Below are positions 53,876-62,608 of a stretch of 64,000 nt of DNA, piece after piece (the first letter of the stretch is position 1; every line of letters starts with the position of its first letter). Under the pieces are notes generated by a model. It ran no database searches, was not told where the DNA came from, and saw nothing but the letters and a program-made list of their open reading frames with translations. The position numbers and the translations under genes are program-made. The stretch is from an uncultured Clostridia bacterium. GTDB taxonomy: Bacteria; Bacillota; Clostridia; Oscillospirales; Ruminococcaceae. The stretch is from NCBI GenBank assembly GCA_947625915.1, contig CANQPX010000007.1, positions 1-64,000 on the forward strand, read 5' to 3'.

Positions 53876-53894
53876 TTTGCATCTGCCTCACTTT

Positions 53895-55055
53895 TTATTT
53901 TATCGAAATATTAACTGCCAGCGCAGCTTTTGTTATATGCGTTTCATTTCCGTTTTTGTCTGTTTTTGAGATATGCCGTCCGTTTGAAAAAATAATTTCG
54001 CCGTTTTCCGTCAAATTAAAATCGAGAACGCCTTTTTTAACGATCTCCTCGCTCCCGTCGGGAGAACGCTTTATAAGCGCTCTACTCAGCGGCATTATTC
54101 CGGAATTATTATCATCGGACTCACTGTTTATTTTATTCATTTTTTCGGCATTGATGATATTTCCCTCAATAATTATATCCTTTTTAGAGCGGTTCTTTGT
54201 TTTTGTATTGTCAAAGGAATTATCATTTCCTTTCAGTGATTCGCCGCCGAAAACAGTTGCGAAAAAATTCAAAAATCCGAACAGCCCTTTTATCAGCCTG
54301 TACGGGAACATCACAACATCTTTGAATGTTATGCCGCTTTTCGGCTTTTCGCCGCCGTAGGGCTGCTTTATGTAATACAAGTTTCCCTGTTTGTCCTCAT
54401 GCGGGTGAAGGAAGTCATACGCGTCATCGGCAATTATTTCCGACATTGTTTTTGTGTTCAGGTCGAGGAAAGCGATCGATCTCGGACCGATCGCGGAAAT
54501 GCTGCCGTACTGATCCCTTGCATATCCCGCCGTGGAAAAATATATGCCGTTCCGCGTCTGTGACCAACAGGGATCTTCCTCTATGGTGTCGCCGTCGGTG
54601 TATTCATCGAAACGTCCCTGCATATCCATCACCGCAATATGCAGGAAGGAAGGGTTTGCGCCCATACTTACTGCAAGTTTTCCGTCTTTTACGTCAAAGG
54701 AACCGAAAACAAAGTCATTTGAAGCCCGCACAAGTCCTTCCGCATCGTCTGACGGGTCGGAACTGCGGTGATAAATACTTCCCACATCTTCAAGGTTCAC
54801 CGCGTAAACAATTTCGCCGCCGCAAACTCCGAGTCCTGTGATCTTTGCGGGCAGAATGTCCGGATCGATGTTATCCGCCGAGTACATTCCCATGAATTCC
54901 GCTCCGCTGCCGGAAGTTTTCCATTCTTTACGCTGCCGGATGCTTCTTACGGTTTCGCGGTACTTAATTATTTTTCCGCATGGGATCTCGGTCAGAGACT
55001 TATTTTCATCATCAAAGCAAAATATTTTATTTTCGGAGGAATAAATAATTTTCAT
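53895..55055 (-). CDS. Uncharacterised propeller-like protein
   Basis: A 386 aa protein with repeating short beta-type segments (EIPCGKI, GVCGGEIVYAVN, GNLYYIKQPYGG, GEIIFSNGRHISKT) suggesting a beta-propeller, with no signal peptide. A hydrophobic stretch VVMFPYRLIKGLFGFLNFFATVFGG lies near the middle. ATG at 55055 follows AAGGAG. The function is unknown; it lies between prmA and parE. Confidence 0.7.
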   Translation of the reverse strand: MKIIYSSENKIFCFDDENKSLTEIPCGKIIKYRETVRSIRQRKEWKTSGSGAEFMGMYSADNIDPDILPAKITGLGVCGGEIVYAVNLEDVGSIYHRSSDPSDDAEGLVRASNDFVFGSFDVKDGKLAVSMGANPSFLHIAVMDMQGRFDEYTDGDTIEEDPCWSQTRNGIYFSTAGYARDQYGSISAIGPRSIAFLDLNTKTMSEIIADDAYDFLHPHEDKQGNLYYIKQPYGGEKPKSGITFKDVVMFPYRLIKGLFGFLNFFATVFGGESLKGNDNSFDNTKTKNRSKKDIIIEGNIINAEKMNKINSESDDNNSGIMPLSRALIKRSPDGSEEIVKKGVLDFNLTENGEIIFSNGRHISKTDKNGNETHITKAALAVNISIK

Positions 55056-55068
55056 CTTGGGCTCCTTT

Positions 55069-56034
55069 TTAAAGTCTGAATACAGCCGCTGCCCAACCGT
55101 TGTTTTCCTTTGTTTCAATGTGGGCAAAGCCTTTGGTGCTTATTGCCGAAATAACTTCATCGCAGCGTTCGGTTATTATGCCCGAAACGATAAGTATACC
55201 GTCTTTTTTCAGGAAATTTCCGAAAATGGGGGACATGGCTATAAGCACGTCCGCAACTATATTTGCGGTGATAATGTCATATCCTCCGCCGATATCATCG
55301 CAAAGCCTGCTGTCGGTAACGATATTTCCGCAGAACGTTCTGTACCGACCTTCGGGAATACGGTTCTTGGCGGCATTTTCGGCAGCGATCTTTGTGCTGT
55401 TGCTGTCTATATCCACGGCGGAAGCACTTTCCGCGCCGAGCAGCATTGCGGCAATGGAAAGTATCCCGCTGCCGCAGCCGAGGTCAAGTATCTTCCGACA
55501 GCCGTTCATATATTTTTCAAGAAGTTCCATACAAAGTTGGGTGGTGTTATGCTGACCCGTTCCGAAACTTGAAGCGGGGTCGATCTCGAGTATGATCCTT
55601 CCGTCCGTTTCGGGGTAATTTTCCCATGAAGGCTTTACAACGAGCTTATCGCCTATTTTAAGGGGCTTGAAATATTTTTTCCAGTTATTAGCCCAATCTT
55701 CTTCCCGAACCGAGTCAAGTTCCACCGAGAGCCGCCCGAAAGCTTTTTCTGTGTCGCGGTCTCCGAGAGCGGACATTTCCGAACGTATCGCCGCGAGCAT
55801 ATCCGCGCCCTGTGAATTCTGCGGAAGATAGACCGTAACGCAGGTCTCGCAGTCCTTCATGCCGAGAAGTTCCTCATCGATATAGTCCCAGTTGCCGGTC
55901 TTGTGTTCGAGAAATTCCTCCAGATCCTTGGGATCTTTTATCTCAAACCCGGTAACGCCCGTGTTCAGCAGGCAGCCGCAGACCGGCTCCGTGCCGTCGG
56001 AAGTCGTATAGATGTTCACTTTAGTCCAGTCCAT
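55069..56034 (-). CDS. prmA: Ribosomal protein L11 methyltransferase PrmA
   Basis: PrmA trimethylates ribosomal protein L11. The 321 aa protein has an N-terminal substrate domain and a SAM domain with PASSFGTGQHNTTQLCMELL and KILDLGCGSGILSIAAMLLGA, then ANIVADVLI. The start at 56034 follows GAAAGGA; the longer track start is rejected. First gene after the promoter at 56078-56106. Confidence 0.95.
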   Translation of the reverse strand: MDWTKVNIYTTSDGTEPVCGCLLNTGVTGFEIKDPKDLEEFLEHKTGNWDYIDEELLGMKDCETCVTVYLPQNSQGADMLAAIRSEMSALGDRDTEKAFGRLSVELDSVREEDWANNWKKYFKPLKIGDKLVVKPSWENYPETDGRIILEIDPASSFGTGQHNTTQLCMELLEKYMNGCRKILDLGCGSGILSIAAMLLGAESASAVDIDSNSTKIAAENAAKNRIPEGRYRTFCGNIVTDSRLCDDIGGGYDIITANIVADVLIAMSPIFGNFLKKDGILIVSGIITERCDEVISAISTKGFAHIETKENNGWAAAVFRL

Positions 56035-56077
56035 AACACATATCCTTTCCCTGTCTTTTTTTTGCACATACAAATTT

Positions 56078-56106
56078 ATTTTACACCATTTCCGCCGACT
56101 TTTCAA
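56078..56106 (-). promoter_or_regulatory. SigA-type promoter for prmA and topoisomerase genes
   Basis: Minus-strand TTGAAA and TAAAAT with a 17-base spacer, ~44 bp upstream of prmA. Confidence 0.75.
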
Positions 56107-56200
56107 GTACCGCGCGGCAATTTTTTAAACTATTTTTGTCAAAAGCAATATTTTTTCCGAAAAATAGAATAATTTTATGCAAATTTGTACAAAAATTATA

Positions 56201-56229
56201 TTGAAATCAACAAAAATATGTGATATAAT
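56201..56229 (+). promoter_or_regulatory. SigA-type promoter for phosphoribosyltransferase-like gene
   Basis: TTGAAA and TATAAT with a 17-base spacer, ~79 bp upstream of the start. Confidence 0.82.
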
Positions 56230-56307
56230 AATAACAAGTACGGGGCTTTGCTCCGACGCAAATTTTTAACGGCAGCGCTTTAATGCGCCCGGGAAAGGAT
56301 CTCCATT

Positions 56308-56946
56308 ATGAATTTATCCAAAAATACAATTACCGCAAAGAGCAACAGCAAAATAAAATTTGAGATCGTTAACGGTCATTTTACTACCAACCACTCCCAT
56401 GTAAACCGTTATATCGACCTGAACAATATCAAGAATAATTACAGATCTGCAAAAGAGACCGCCAAGGAACTTGCGGGAGCGATCTATTCGTCCGTTCCTG
56501 TAGACGCCATTATCTGCCTTGAAAGTACGAGGCTTGTGGGAGCGTTCCTTGCGGAAGAACTCAGCGAGCACGCCCGCGGACTCAGCTTCGGCAACGACAT
56601 ATACTGCATTACTCCCGAAAACGTCAATAACCAGATAATCCTCCGCGATAATCTCCAACAGGCTGTAAGGGATAAACACGTTCTGCTGCTCGTTTCCTCC
56701 GTATCTTCCGGAAAGAGCGTTCAGCAGGCTGCAAACTGCATAAATTATTACGGCGGAACTCTTACAGGCGTATGCGCAATATTCAGCGCCGTTTCGGAAA
56801 TACACGGAATAAAGATAAACAGCGTTTTCCATGCAGACGATATTCCGGATTATGAGAGTTATAATCCTGCAAAATGCCCTATGTGCGCCGCGGGAAGAAA
56901 GATCGATGCGATCGTTAACAGCTTCGGTTACACACAAACTCACTGA
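56308..56946 (+). CDS. Phosphoribosyltransferase-like protein, degenerate PRPP loop
   Basis: A 212 aa type I PRTase-fold protein resembling orotate phosphoribosyltransferase in layout (DAIICLESTRLVGAFLAEEL, then the PRPP-loop position). The usual DDVxTTG-type loop reads VSSVSSGKS, with both acidic residues replaced by serine. A CPMC tail may bind metal. Activity is doubtful; a regulatory or nucleotide-sensing role is possible. It has its own strong promoter. Confidence 0.78.
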   Translation: MNLSKNTITAKSNSKIKFEIVNGHFTTNHSHVNRYIDLNNIKNNYRSAKETAKELAGAIYSSVPVDAIICLESTRLVGAFLAEELSEHARGLSFGNDIYCITPENVNNQIILRDNLQQAVRDKHVLLLVSSVSSGKSVQQAANCINYYGGTLTGVCAIFSAVSEIHGIKINSVFHADDIPDYESYNPAKCPMCAAGRKIDAIVNSFGYTQTH

Positions 56947-56975
56947 TAAAAAATTTATTTTTCCGCAAAATAAAA

Positions 56976-57010
56976 GACCTCGGAATTTTTGCGTTCCGAG
57001 GTCATTTTAT
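56976..57010. terminator. Bidirectional terminator
   Basis: GACCTCGGAA and TTCCGAGGTC form a perfect 10-bp stem with AT-rich tails on both sides, between convergent genes. Confidence 0.88.
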
Positions 57011-57252
57011 TATTTAAACGCAGTTTCAAGTTCGCTTATCCTGTGATCCGCGGTCTTTAATTCTTCATCAAAGACCGCGTCATGCTGTTCAAGGCGGTAA
57101 ACGCGTTCAATTAAATTATTGTGCTTTTCAACTTTCTTTTCAAGCTGTTCGATGCGGTAATTTGACAGCTTACTTGAAATTATTATCCCGCCGAAAGAAC
57201 CGCCGAGAGTTCCGAGAAGTGCGATAAGTGCGGAAATAATTTCGCTGTTCAT
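57010..57252 (-). CDS. Phage holin-associated membrane/coiled-coil protein
   Basis: An 80 aa protein with one N-terminal membrane segment (IISALIALLGTLGGSFGGIII) followed by a coiled coil (IEQLEKKVEKHNNLIERVYRLEQ). Such genes sit next to holins in Firmicutes phages. It overlaps the holin by 4 bp. Confidence 0.72.
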   Translation of the reverse strand: MNSEIISALIALLGTLGGSFGGIIISSKLSNYRIEQLEKKVEKHNNLIERVYRLEQHDAVFDEELKTADHRISELETAFK

Positions 57253-57449
57253 TCTTCCACCTCCGGAAGCCCTGCAGCGCTTGTGAGCATTGACAAAATT
57301 CCCGCTAATACAGCGGAAGAAATTACTATTTTCCAGTCAACTTCCGATAATACAACAGATGTGCCTATCGTTGCGGCGGCAGTTTGTGCAACAGTTTTCA
57401 AAGCGCGTATTCCCGCAGCTTTTAACCATTTTAAAAAATTATTTTTCAT
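57249..57449 (-). CDS. Phage holin
   Basis: A 66 aa protein with two hydrophobic segments (LKTVAQTAAATIGTSVVL and IVISSAVLAGILSMLTSAAG), similar to the r1t-type holin layout. It lies 7 bp after the lysozyme gene. Confidence 0.8.
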   Translation of the reverse strand: MKNNFLKWLKAAGIRALKTVAQTAAATIGTSVVLSEVDWKIVISSAVLAGILSMLTSAAGLPEVEE

Positions 57450-57456
57450 GAAAAAT

Positions 57457-58188
57457 TCACTCCTTTGCTTGTTTTACAGTCATGCCGAAACCAAGACAAA
57501 CAGCCTTTATTTTATCGGCTTTTGAGATGTCGATGTTATTTATTTCGGCAGTTATTTTATATGTATCAAATTTTTTAAAACCGTTCAGACAGGCATTTTT
57601 AATAATTTCCGGAAAATTCTTATAACATTCACTGATGTCAAAATCGCAGGAATTTCCGGGAAACTTTTCTTTCCAGCTGTATTGCCACATATCATAGACA
57701 TTGCAGCTTTGGGGCTTTTTGCCGTCAACGCGCGCTATCCATAAAGAATATTTCTCCGGTATGGTACTGTCAAAATTTGTTGTAAAAAAGCTGTCATAAC
57801 TGTATACGCCGCAAAAATATCCCGCGTTTTCAATTGTTTCGCAAAATGCTTTTGCAATTGCGGTGCAAGCTGTTTTACCGAGTTTTACCTGCTTTTGTTC
57901 TTCAATATCAAAATAAAGCGGAAGTTCAAAAGTTTTATTTTTTATCACCTCTAAAAATGCAAGTGCTTCCGATCTTGCATCTGTTGTATTTTCGGCGTAT
58001 GAATACCAGTATGCACCGACATATAAATTATTTGCTTTTGCATTTGAATAATTTTTTTCAAAGCAGCGGTCTTTTTGATAAGTATATTTCCCGTAGCCTG
58101 CGCGGATAATTACACCGTCGATCCCCGAAGCTTTTATTTTCTGCCAGTCAATATCACCGTTGTGATATGAAACATCGATTATTTTCAT
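57457..58188 (-). CDS. GH25 lysozyme (phage endolysin)
   Basis: A 243 aa glycoside hydrolase family 25 domain: IIDVSYHNGDIDWQKIKASGIDGVIIRAGYGKYT, YVGAYWYSYA, and the catalytic DIEEQ. A C-terminal ~50 aa tail may bind wall. It cuts peptidoglycan during lysis. Confidence 0.92.
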   Translation of the reverse strand: MKIIDVSYHNGDIDWQKIKASGIDGVIIRAGYGKYTYQKDRCFEKNYSNAKANNLYVGAYWYSYAENTTDARSEALAFLEVIKNKTFELPLYFDIEEQKQVKLGKTACTAIAKAFCETIENAGYFCGVYSYDSFFTTNFDSTIPEKYSLWIARVDGKKPQSCNVYDMWQYSWKEKFPGNSCDFDISECYKNFPEIIKNACLNGFKKFDTYKITAEINNIDISKADKIKAVCLGFGMTVKQAKE

Positions 58189-58225
58189 ATTTTCACCTTC
58201 TTTAAAAAATTGGGATCACTTTTGT

Positions 58226-58924
58226 TCATGCCGGTATCATAGTTTGTGCATTAGCCATGACATTAAATATATCATCACGATTTCCAAAAGTGCCGTCCTC
58301 TACAACCGAACTAAAAGCAAGATTAAAATGACTTACTTTTCCGCTTCTAAAAGTCTCTTCAACCCATCCTCTGACACTGCCTGATGACGGATTTATCCAA
58401 ATTTTAGTTGTGTTATGCCAATAACGGGGGGGATCTGCATATGTTCCTTTTACATACCAGTTTGTTTGATAGATCCTATTTGATCGGGCAACGATCTCGC
58501 CGGAAGGACCGATCAATTCCATTTTTAATACACCTGTATCGATATCATGATACTTTTCGTCAACTCTTGATTTGGAAAAATCCAAACTTATTTTAACACT
58601 GTATTCGCCTTCGACACCATTTACATTATTTATTCCGCATTTAAGTATTACACCTCTTCTTAAATCACCTGCAAAAGGCATAAATTCACCGTCAATATTA
58701 CCGTTTTCATCTAAGGAAAATGTTATATTTCCGTCTTCATCTCTAAGAGAATCAACATTTTCTTCAAAACCTTCCTCGGTCAATTCACCGGGATTTTCGC
58801 CTTTATTTCCATCGGTAACGCCTTTTCTGTATGCTCTCATAGAATCGTTAAAAGCCTTACTCTCAGCCCAATTATGCATTATAGCCCAGACTATAGCCGT
58901 TGACTCGGAACCTATTTTAGCCAT
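58226..58924 (-). CDS. Uncharacterised phage-region protein (232 aa)
   Basis: No family recognised. The protein contains an acidic N-terminal half and a beta-rich part (IWINPSSGSVRGWVEETFRSGKVSH). Its place between tail genes and the endolysin suggests a structural or receptor-binding role. Confidence 0.65.
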   Translation of the reverse strand: MAKIGSESTAIVWAIMHNWAESKAFNDSMRAYRKGVTDGNKGENPGELTEEGFEENVDSLRDEDGNITFSLDENGNIDGEFMPFAGDLRRGVILKCGINNVNGVEGEYSVKISLDFSKSRVDEKYHDIDTGVLKMELIGPSGEIVARSNRIYQTNWYVKGTYADPPRYWHNTTKIWINPSSGSVRGWVEETFRSGKVSHFNLAFSSVVEDGTFGNRDDIFNVMANAQTMIPA

Positions 58925-58945
58925 TTTAAAAATCTCCTTAAAATA

Positions 58946-59308
58946 TTAATAACCGACTGTCAATTTTTCTCCGTTTTCATCTGTGTATCCCGATATTGTA
59001 CCTCCGCTGTAAGCAGTTTTCATAATATCAATGGTTTCTCCGTTTTCATTTATTTTAGAAACTTTTGTGATAATTTCTTTTGAAAAAGTTTTGCTTGTTT
59101 CGGTCACTACACTGTTGCCTTCTTTGTCGGTTTGTGTTTTTTTTATTTTGATCTCTTTAGTGTAAATTGTTGATTCTGCCGTATATACATAATTTCCGCC
59201 TTCATCGGAAGAAATGTAAATGCGCCCCGTTAATGTACGGAAAGTTTCCGGATCTTTTTCACCTCCGAGAAGCAGCGAAAGAACAAATCCATCGGAAAAA
59301 TCAGCCAT
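58946..59308 (-). CDS. Uncharacterised phage-region protein (120 aa)
   Basis: No family recognised. Composition is beta-rich and Lys/Thr-rich (YTKEIKIKKTQTDKEGNSVVTE). It follows the large tail ORF with 1 bp spacing. Confidence 0.62.
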   Translation of the reverse strand: MADFSDGFVLSLLLGGEKDPETFRTLTGRIYISSDEGGNYVYTAESTIYTKEIKIKKTQTDKEGNSVVTETSKTFSKEIITKVSKINENGETIDIMKTAYSGGTISGYTDENGEKLTVGY

Positions 59309-59309
59309 T

Positions 59310-60791
59310 TTATGATCCCTCCTCTTTAATGCGTTCTTTTTTTAATTTGATTTTCCCGTCATCGTCTTTTTCAAGAGTGTATTTGTAGGAAATTCCGCCT
59401 TCGTAATTTATCTGAACGGTATTATCATCGATCTTTTCCGCAGTTTCAAAAACCTTGTTGCTGACGATAGCCCCGTCATATTCTGTAACGCCGCCAACAT
59501 CAACATTGAAACCGTATTTTTCGGGTTCATCACTTCCCGCAGCCCTTGCGGAAGAAGTGTTTTTGTTGATGAAACGTATACCGTTTTCTTTGCTGATACA
59601 AACATTTCCCGCGGCTTTATCATACTGAACTTTTGTGTCAACTTCCCGCTGCAAATATTCGTCATAATTCCATTCTTCATCGCTTCTCGGATCTGTTCCG
59701 CCGGAAAAATATATTCCCGTATTATCAACGTTTATCACTGCTTTTTTAACGTGCAATTTTTCTTTCTCCCATTCTTCCGTGCCGAATTCGATCTTTGTCA
59801 TGGAATAAATTATTTCATTTATAATTGCTTTTTTGCAGTTCCATGCGGAGTAAACATAATTGCGGATCCTGCTGCAAACGATCCCGTCAAGCGGCGTATC
59901 TGCCACAAGGAACGGCGACTCGGCTTCTATGACCGTACCGGCAGTTATAAAACCGTAATCGGCTTTTTTGTCGGTGTCACTGTTTGTGCATATAAGTCTT
60001 GCAATTTGCTGTCTGCCCTGATGGATCAATTCCGAATATTTTTGACTTGAAATAAAACCATGTAAACTTGTGTCATATTCTTCGCCGAGACATGACAGAA
60101 CGATCTGATCGAAATGGTTTGCCACCCATACTCCGCACATTGCCTCGGAGACCATTTCGAGTATGTCGGCACAAGATTTGTCCTTGACGTGTTCGGGCGC
60201 AAAATTGATATATTCAAAACCGTCACCCGATGATGTTGCACCGCCGCTTATACCGCATTGTGAACAAACTGCGCTTAAAACATTTCCGCATGGTGCTTTT
60301 TCACCGCGGTCAAAAAATAATCCCAGAGACGTACTGTCAAACGCTTTTTCCGTTTGCGAAAGAATATCATATGCCGTAAAACTGCAAACATTATTATTAA
60401 CAAGTCTTTTTGCAATGTAAAAAGTTTTTGACGGATAACATCTTGAATTTTTTTCTCTGAGACGAACGGTATTTTTATTCATGATCGCAGTTCTGTACAG
60501 ACCTGTTGTGTCAAAAATATCAAATTCAAATGAACCGATAGAAAAACCTTTTTCGCCGAAGCTGTTTGTTTGCTGAGTAAATTTTAAATTGCTTATTGGA
60601 TCTGTAACGTCTCTGCCGTCGATCTCGATTATCCATTCATAGCTAAAGCCCGCCTCCGCTGCCGCTGCCGGAATGAAATTCCGACGTAATATCAAGAACG
60701 ATATCCCAACGCAATCCGTCGTCAAGTTCACAAACAACGGTGCCGCCCGTGCTTTCGCTTCGGGTAAAATTATCCGTTGTGCAGCGGTCAT
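59310..60791 (-). CDS. Phage tail protein (large ORF, probably the 3' part of a frameshifted fusion)
   Basis: The open frame is 493 codons, but its first ~50 codons lie inside the preceding gene in another frame and look non-coding. The conserved part begins near SYEWIIEIDGRDVTDPISN (codon after 60644). No ATG or plausible start with ribosome-binding site lies near that point, though TTG near 60700 is possible. At the preceding gene's end the mRNA reads GGAGG-CGGG-CUU-UAG-C, like the RF2 site, so the product may be a 582 aa fusion. The middle resembles tail-tip/baseplate-type beta proteins. Confidence 0.7.
   Translation of the reverse strand: MTAAQRIILPEAKARAAPLFVNLTTDCVGISFLILRRNFIPAAAAEAGFSYEWIIEIDGRDVTDPISNLKFTQQTNSFGEKGFSIGSFEFDIFDTTGLYRTAIMNKNTVRLREKNSRCYPSKTFYIAKRLVNNNVCSFTAYDILSQTEKAFDSTSLGLFFDRGEKAPCGNVLSAVCSQCGISGGATSSGDGFEYINFAPEHVKDKSCADILEMVSEAMCGVWVANHFDQIVLSCLGEEYDTSLHGFISSQKYSELIHQGRQQIARLICTNSDTDKKADYGFITAGTVIEAESPFLVADTPLDGIVCSRIRNYVYSAWNCKKAIINEIIYSMTKIEFGTEEWEKEKLHVKKAVINVDNTGIYFSGGTDPRSDEEWNYDEYLQREVDTKVQYDKAAGNVCISKENGIRFINKNTSSARAAGSDEPEKYGFNVDVGGVTEYDGAIVSNKVFETAEKIDDNTVQINYEGGISYKYTLEKDDDGKIKLKKERIKEEGS
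60642..60657 (-). promoter_or_regulatory. RF2-like +1 frameshift site
   Basis: The mRNA reads GGAGG, four bases, CUU UAG C. In RF2 (prfB) a Shine-Dalgarno-like AGGGGG three bases before CUU UGA C drives +1 slippage. A slip from CUU to UUU here lands exactly in the frame of the downstream tail ORF (UUU then AGC UAU GAA). Confidence 0.5.
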
Positions 60792-61059
60792 CGCTTTGTG
60801 AATGAGGATCGGTGAAAGTCACGGAAAAAGTGTCGTTATCAAGAGCATTTGTCAGCGCGGACATCACATTGTCGGGGATATTTTTTAATTCCGCACGGAT
60901 CTTGTAATTCCAGCCGTTTCGCATGATGATATCCTGCCCGTCATAACCTTTGAAAGAGTCGGCAATATTCCAAATTTTATTTACGCTGAAATTTTCACGT
61001 TCCGCAAGATCGCTTACATCAACGCCGCCGACAATAAGTTTTAAATTACTGTTTTTCAT
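60643..61059 (-). CDS. Phage tail-associated protein (138 aa, Gly/Ser-rich end)
   Basis: A 138 aa protein (LKLIVGGVDVSDLAERENFSV) ending in HSGSGSGGGL before UAG. A glycine-serine end looks like a linker rather than a normal terminus, supporting a +1 frameshift into the next ORF. Confidence 0.72.
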   Translation of the reverse strand: MKNSNLKLIVGGVDVSDLAERENFSVNKIWNIADSFKGYDGQDIIMRNGWNYKIRAELKNIPDNVMSALTNALDNDTFSVTFTDPHSQSDDRCTTDNFTRSESTGGTVVCELDDGLRWDIVLDITSEFHSGSGSGGGL

Positions 61060-61074
61060 AAATTCACAGCCTTT

Positions 61075-61455
61075 CTAAGTCCTTGTAGTGCGCTTGTATT
61101 GGTTGTTAAAATTCATCATAGCCGTTCCGAGAACGTCCTTATCGAGAACGATCTGTATAGGCTTGTTTAATTCTTCGATCAAGCGGTTTATTTCGCTGCC
61201 GGAATAAGAGGGGATATCCTGCCGATCGTATGACGGAGAAACGGTTACAGGCTGTGCATAAACAGCAGGCGGAGAAGTATATGCTTCGGAATTTACTGCG
61301 GATAAAATTTCAGCAGTTATGTTTTCGTTTTTTACAAGTTCTGATATCAATGGATAATTTTCGTTTATTTCGGAAATTATTCCGGATAATTCATTTGCGT
61401 TATGATCGCTTTCTACAGCTTTCATAATTGCTTTTCTGATATTATTTTTTATCAT
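61075..61455 (-). CDS. Uncharacterised phage protein (tape-measure position)
   Basis: A ~126 aa protein. The C-terminal PIQIVLDKDVLGTAMMNFNNQYKR resembles the short end motif of tape-measure proteins, but the long coiled body is absent. It lies exactly where a tape-measure gene is expected, after the Gp15-type chaperone. Start at 61455 fits GAAAGGA better than 61464. Confidence 0.6.
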   Translation of the reverse strand: MIKNNIRKAIMKAVESDHNANELSGIISEINENYPLISELVKNENITAEILSAVNSEAYTSPPAVYAQPVTVSPSYDRQDIPSYSGSEINRLIEELNKPIQIVLDKDVLGTAMMNFNNQYKRTTRT

Positions 61456-61478
61456 CACTTTCATTCCTTTCGTAAAAT

Positions 61479-62102
61479 TTATTTTTTGGAAGCTTGTTCT
61501 TTTACCTCCTTGAAACGCTTTTGCAGACGCATTTTCATGGCTTGTTCACGTTCTTTCACATTTGCAAATTTATGTGTGTTTTGCGATCCGAGCGAAAAAT
61601 ATTCCTGCAATTTTTTTAACCGCGCCCGTTCGTCCTTGTTTTTAATTTTGGAAATATCGGTGCAGCGGTACTGCATTATTTTCACAAATTCTGTCGCATC
61701 GGTAAGCCCGAGGAATTTTGCACGAAATTCCCACCAATGCATTTTTGAATTTACAAGATCGTCGCCGTACTGTTGTGCAAATGCTGCGTAAATGTAATTT
61801 GCATCTTCTTTATAATCGTAACAACGTTTTTGCGGAAAAAAACCGCCTGTTTTTGGCTTTTTTCCGCAGCGGTAATAATTCAGCAGACCTTTTATAATTT
61901 CTTCGATATCTGCTTTCGGGATCTTAATAAAAAGCTTTGAGATCGTCTCCGCAATTATTTTAGCAAAAGCATTTTTATCGGAAATATCAACGCTGCAAAT
62001 TTTTGTTTCAAATTCCGTCATTATCCGAAAATCGGTATTGACGGGATATTCTGCCCCGCCTATTTTAATAGAACGGGGCAGTTTTTCCGTTAAATTTATC
62101 AT
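61479..62102 (-). CDS. Phage Gp15 family tail assembly protein
   Basis: A 207 aa protein with DANYIYAAFAQQYGDDLVNSKMHWWEFRAKFLGL, a Gp15-family-like block, and a basic C terminus. Gp15 proteins are tail-assembly chaperones encoded just before the tape-measure gene. Confidence 0.78.
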   Translation of the reverse strand: MINLTEKLPRSIKIGGAEYPVNTDFRIMTEFETKICSVDISDKNAFAKIIAETISKLFIKIPKADIEEIIKGLLNYYRCGKKPKTGGFFPQKRCYDYKEDANYIYAAFAQQYGDDLVNSKMHWWEFRAKFLGLTDATEFVKIMQYRCTDISKIKNKDERARLKKLQEYFSLGSQNTHKFANVKEREQAMKMRLQKRFKEVKEQASKK

Positions 62103-62608
62103 ACTGCTTCACTCGCCTGATATGTGTATTCTTCCGGAGCATCTCCCGATTTGAGAAGATCGATATTTATTGCTGCATTTTCTCCCGCATCGCCGCTGCC
62201 GTCTGAATTTACCGCAACGGTAGCTTTGCCTTTTTCGCCTTTGCCGGTGAGCATATTGAAGAATACATAATTTACTATCGCAGCCTGTCCTGTGCCGTAT
62301 TTTACGCGGTGTGAAAGCATAAAATCCTGTGCGTCGTCGCCGATATACATATCGCCGGTTATTTTGAATTTTCTTTGAGTACCTGTTTTGGTACTTGATC
62401 TTCCTGCTCTGATGTATTGATTTTCTTTTGTTTCGGAATTAAGCGTCGGGTCAATTCCCGCAATTCCTGATTGTACAACGGAATAATCGTCTGTTTCGGC
62501 GTCCTGTGAAACGCTTGTATCGATGGCAAGCAGCATATCGTCGGCTGTTACAAAGCCTGCATATTCTGCGCTCGGGGTAATATTTTTCATAAGTTCTGAT
62601 AATTTCAT
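62099..62608 (-). CDS. Phage major tail tube protein
   Basis: A 169 aa protein with the tail-tube-like pattern (SELMKNITPSAEYAGFVTADDMLLAIDTS, GDMYIGDDAQDFMLSHRVKYGTGQAAIVNYVFF). It overlaps neighbours by 4 bp on each side. Confidence 0.75.
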   Translation of the reverse strand: MKLSELMKNITPSAEYAGFVTADDMLLAIDTSVSQDAETDDYSVVQSGIAGIDPTLNSETKENQYIRAGRSSTKTGTQRKFKITGDMYIGDDAQDFMLSHRVKYGTGQAAIVNYVFFNMLTGKGEKGKATVAVNSDGSGDAGENAAINIDLLKSGDAPEEYTYQASEAV

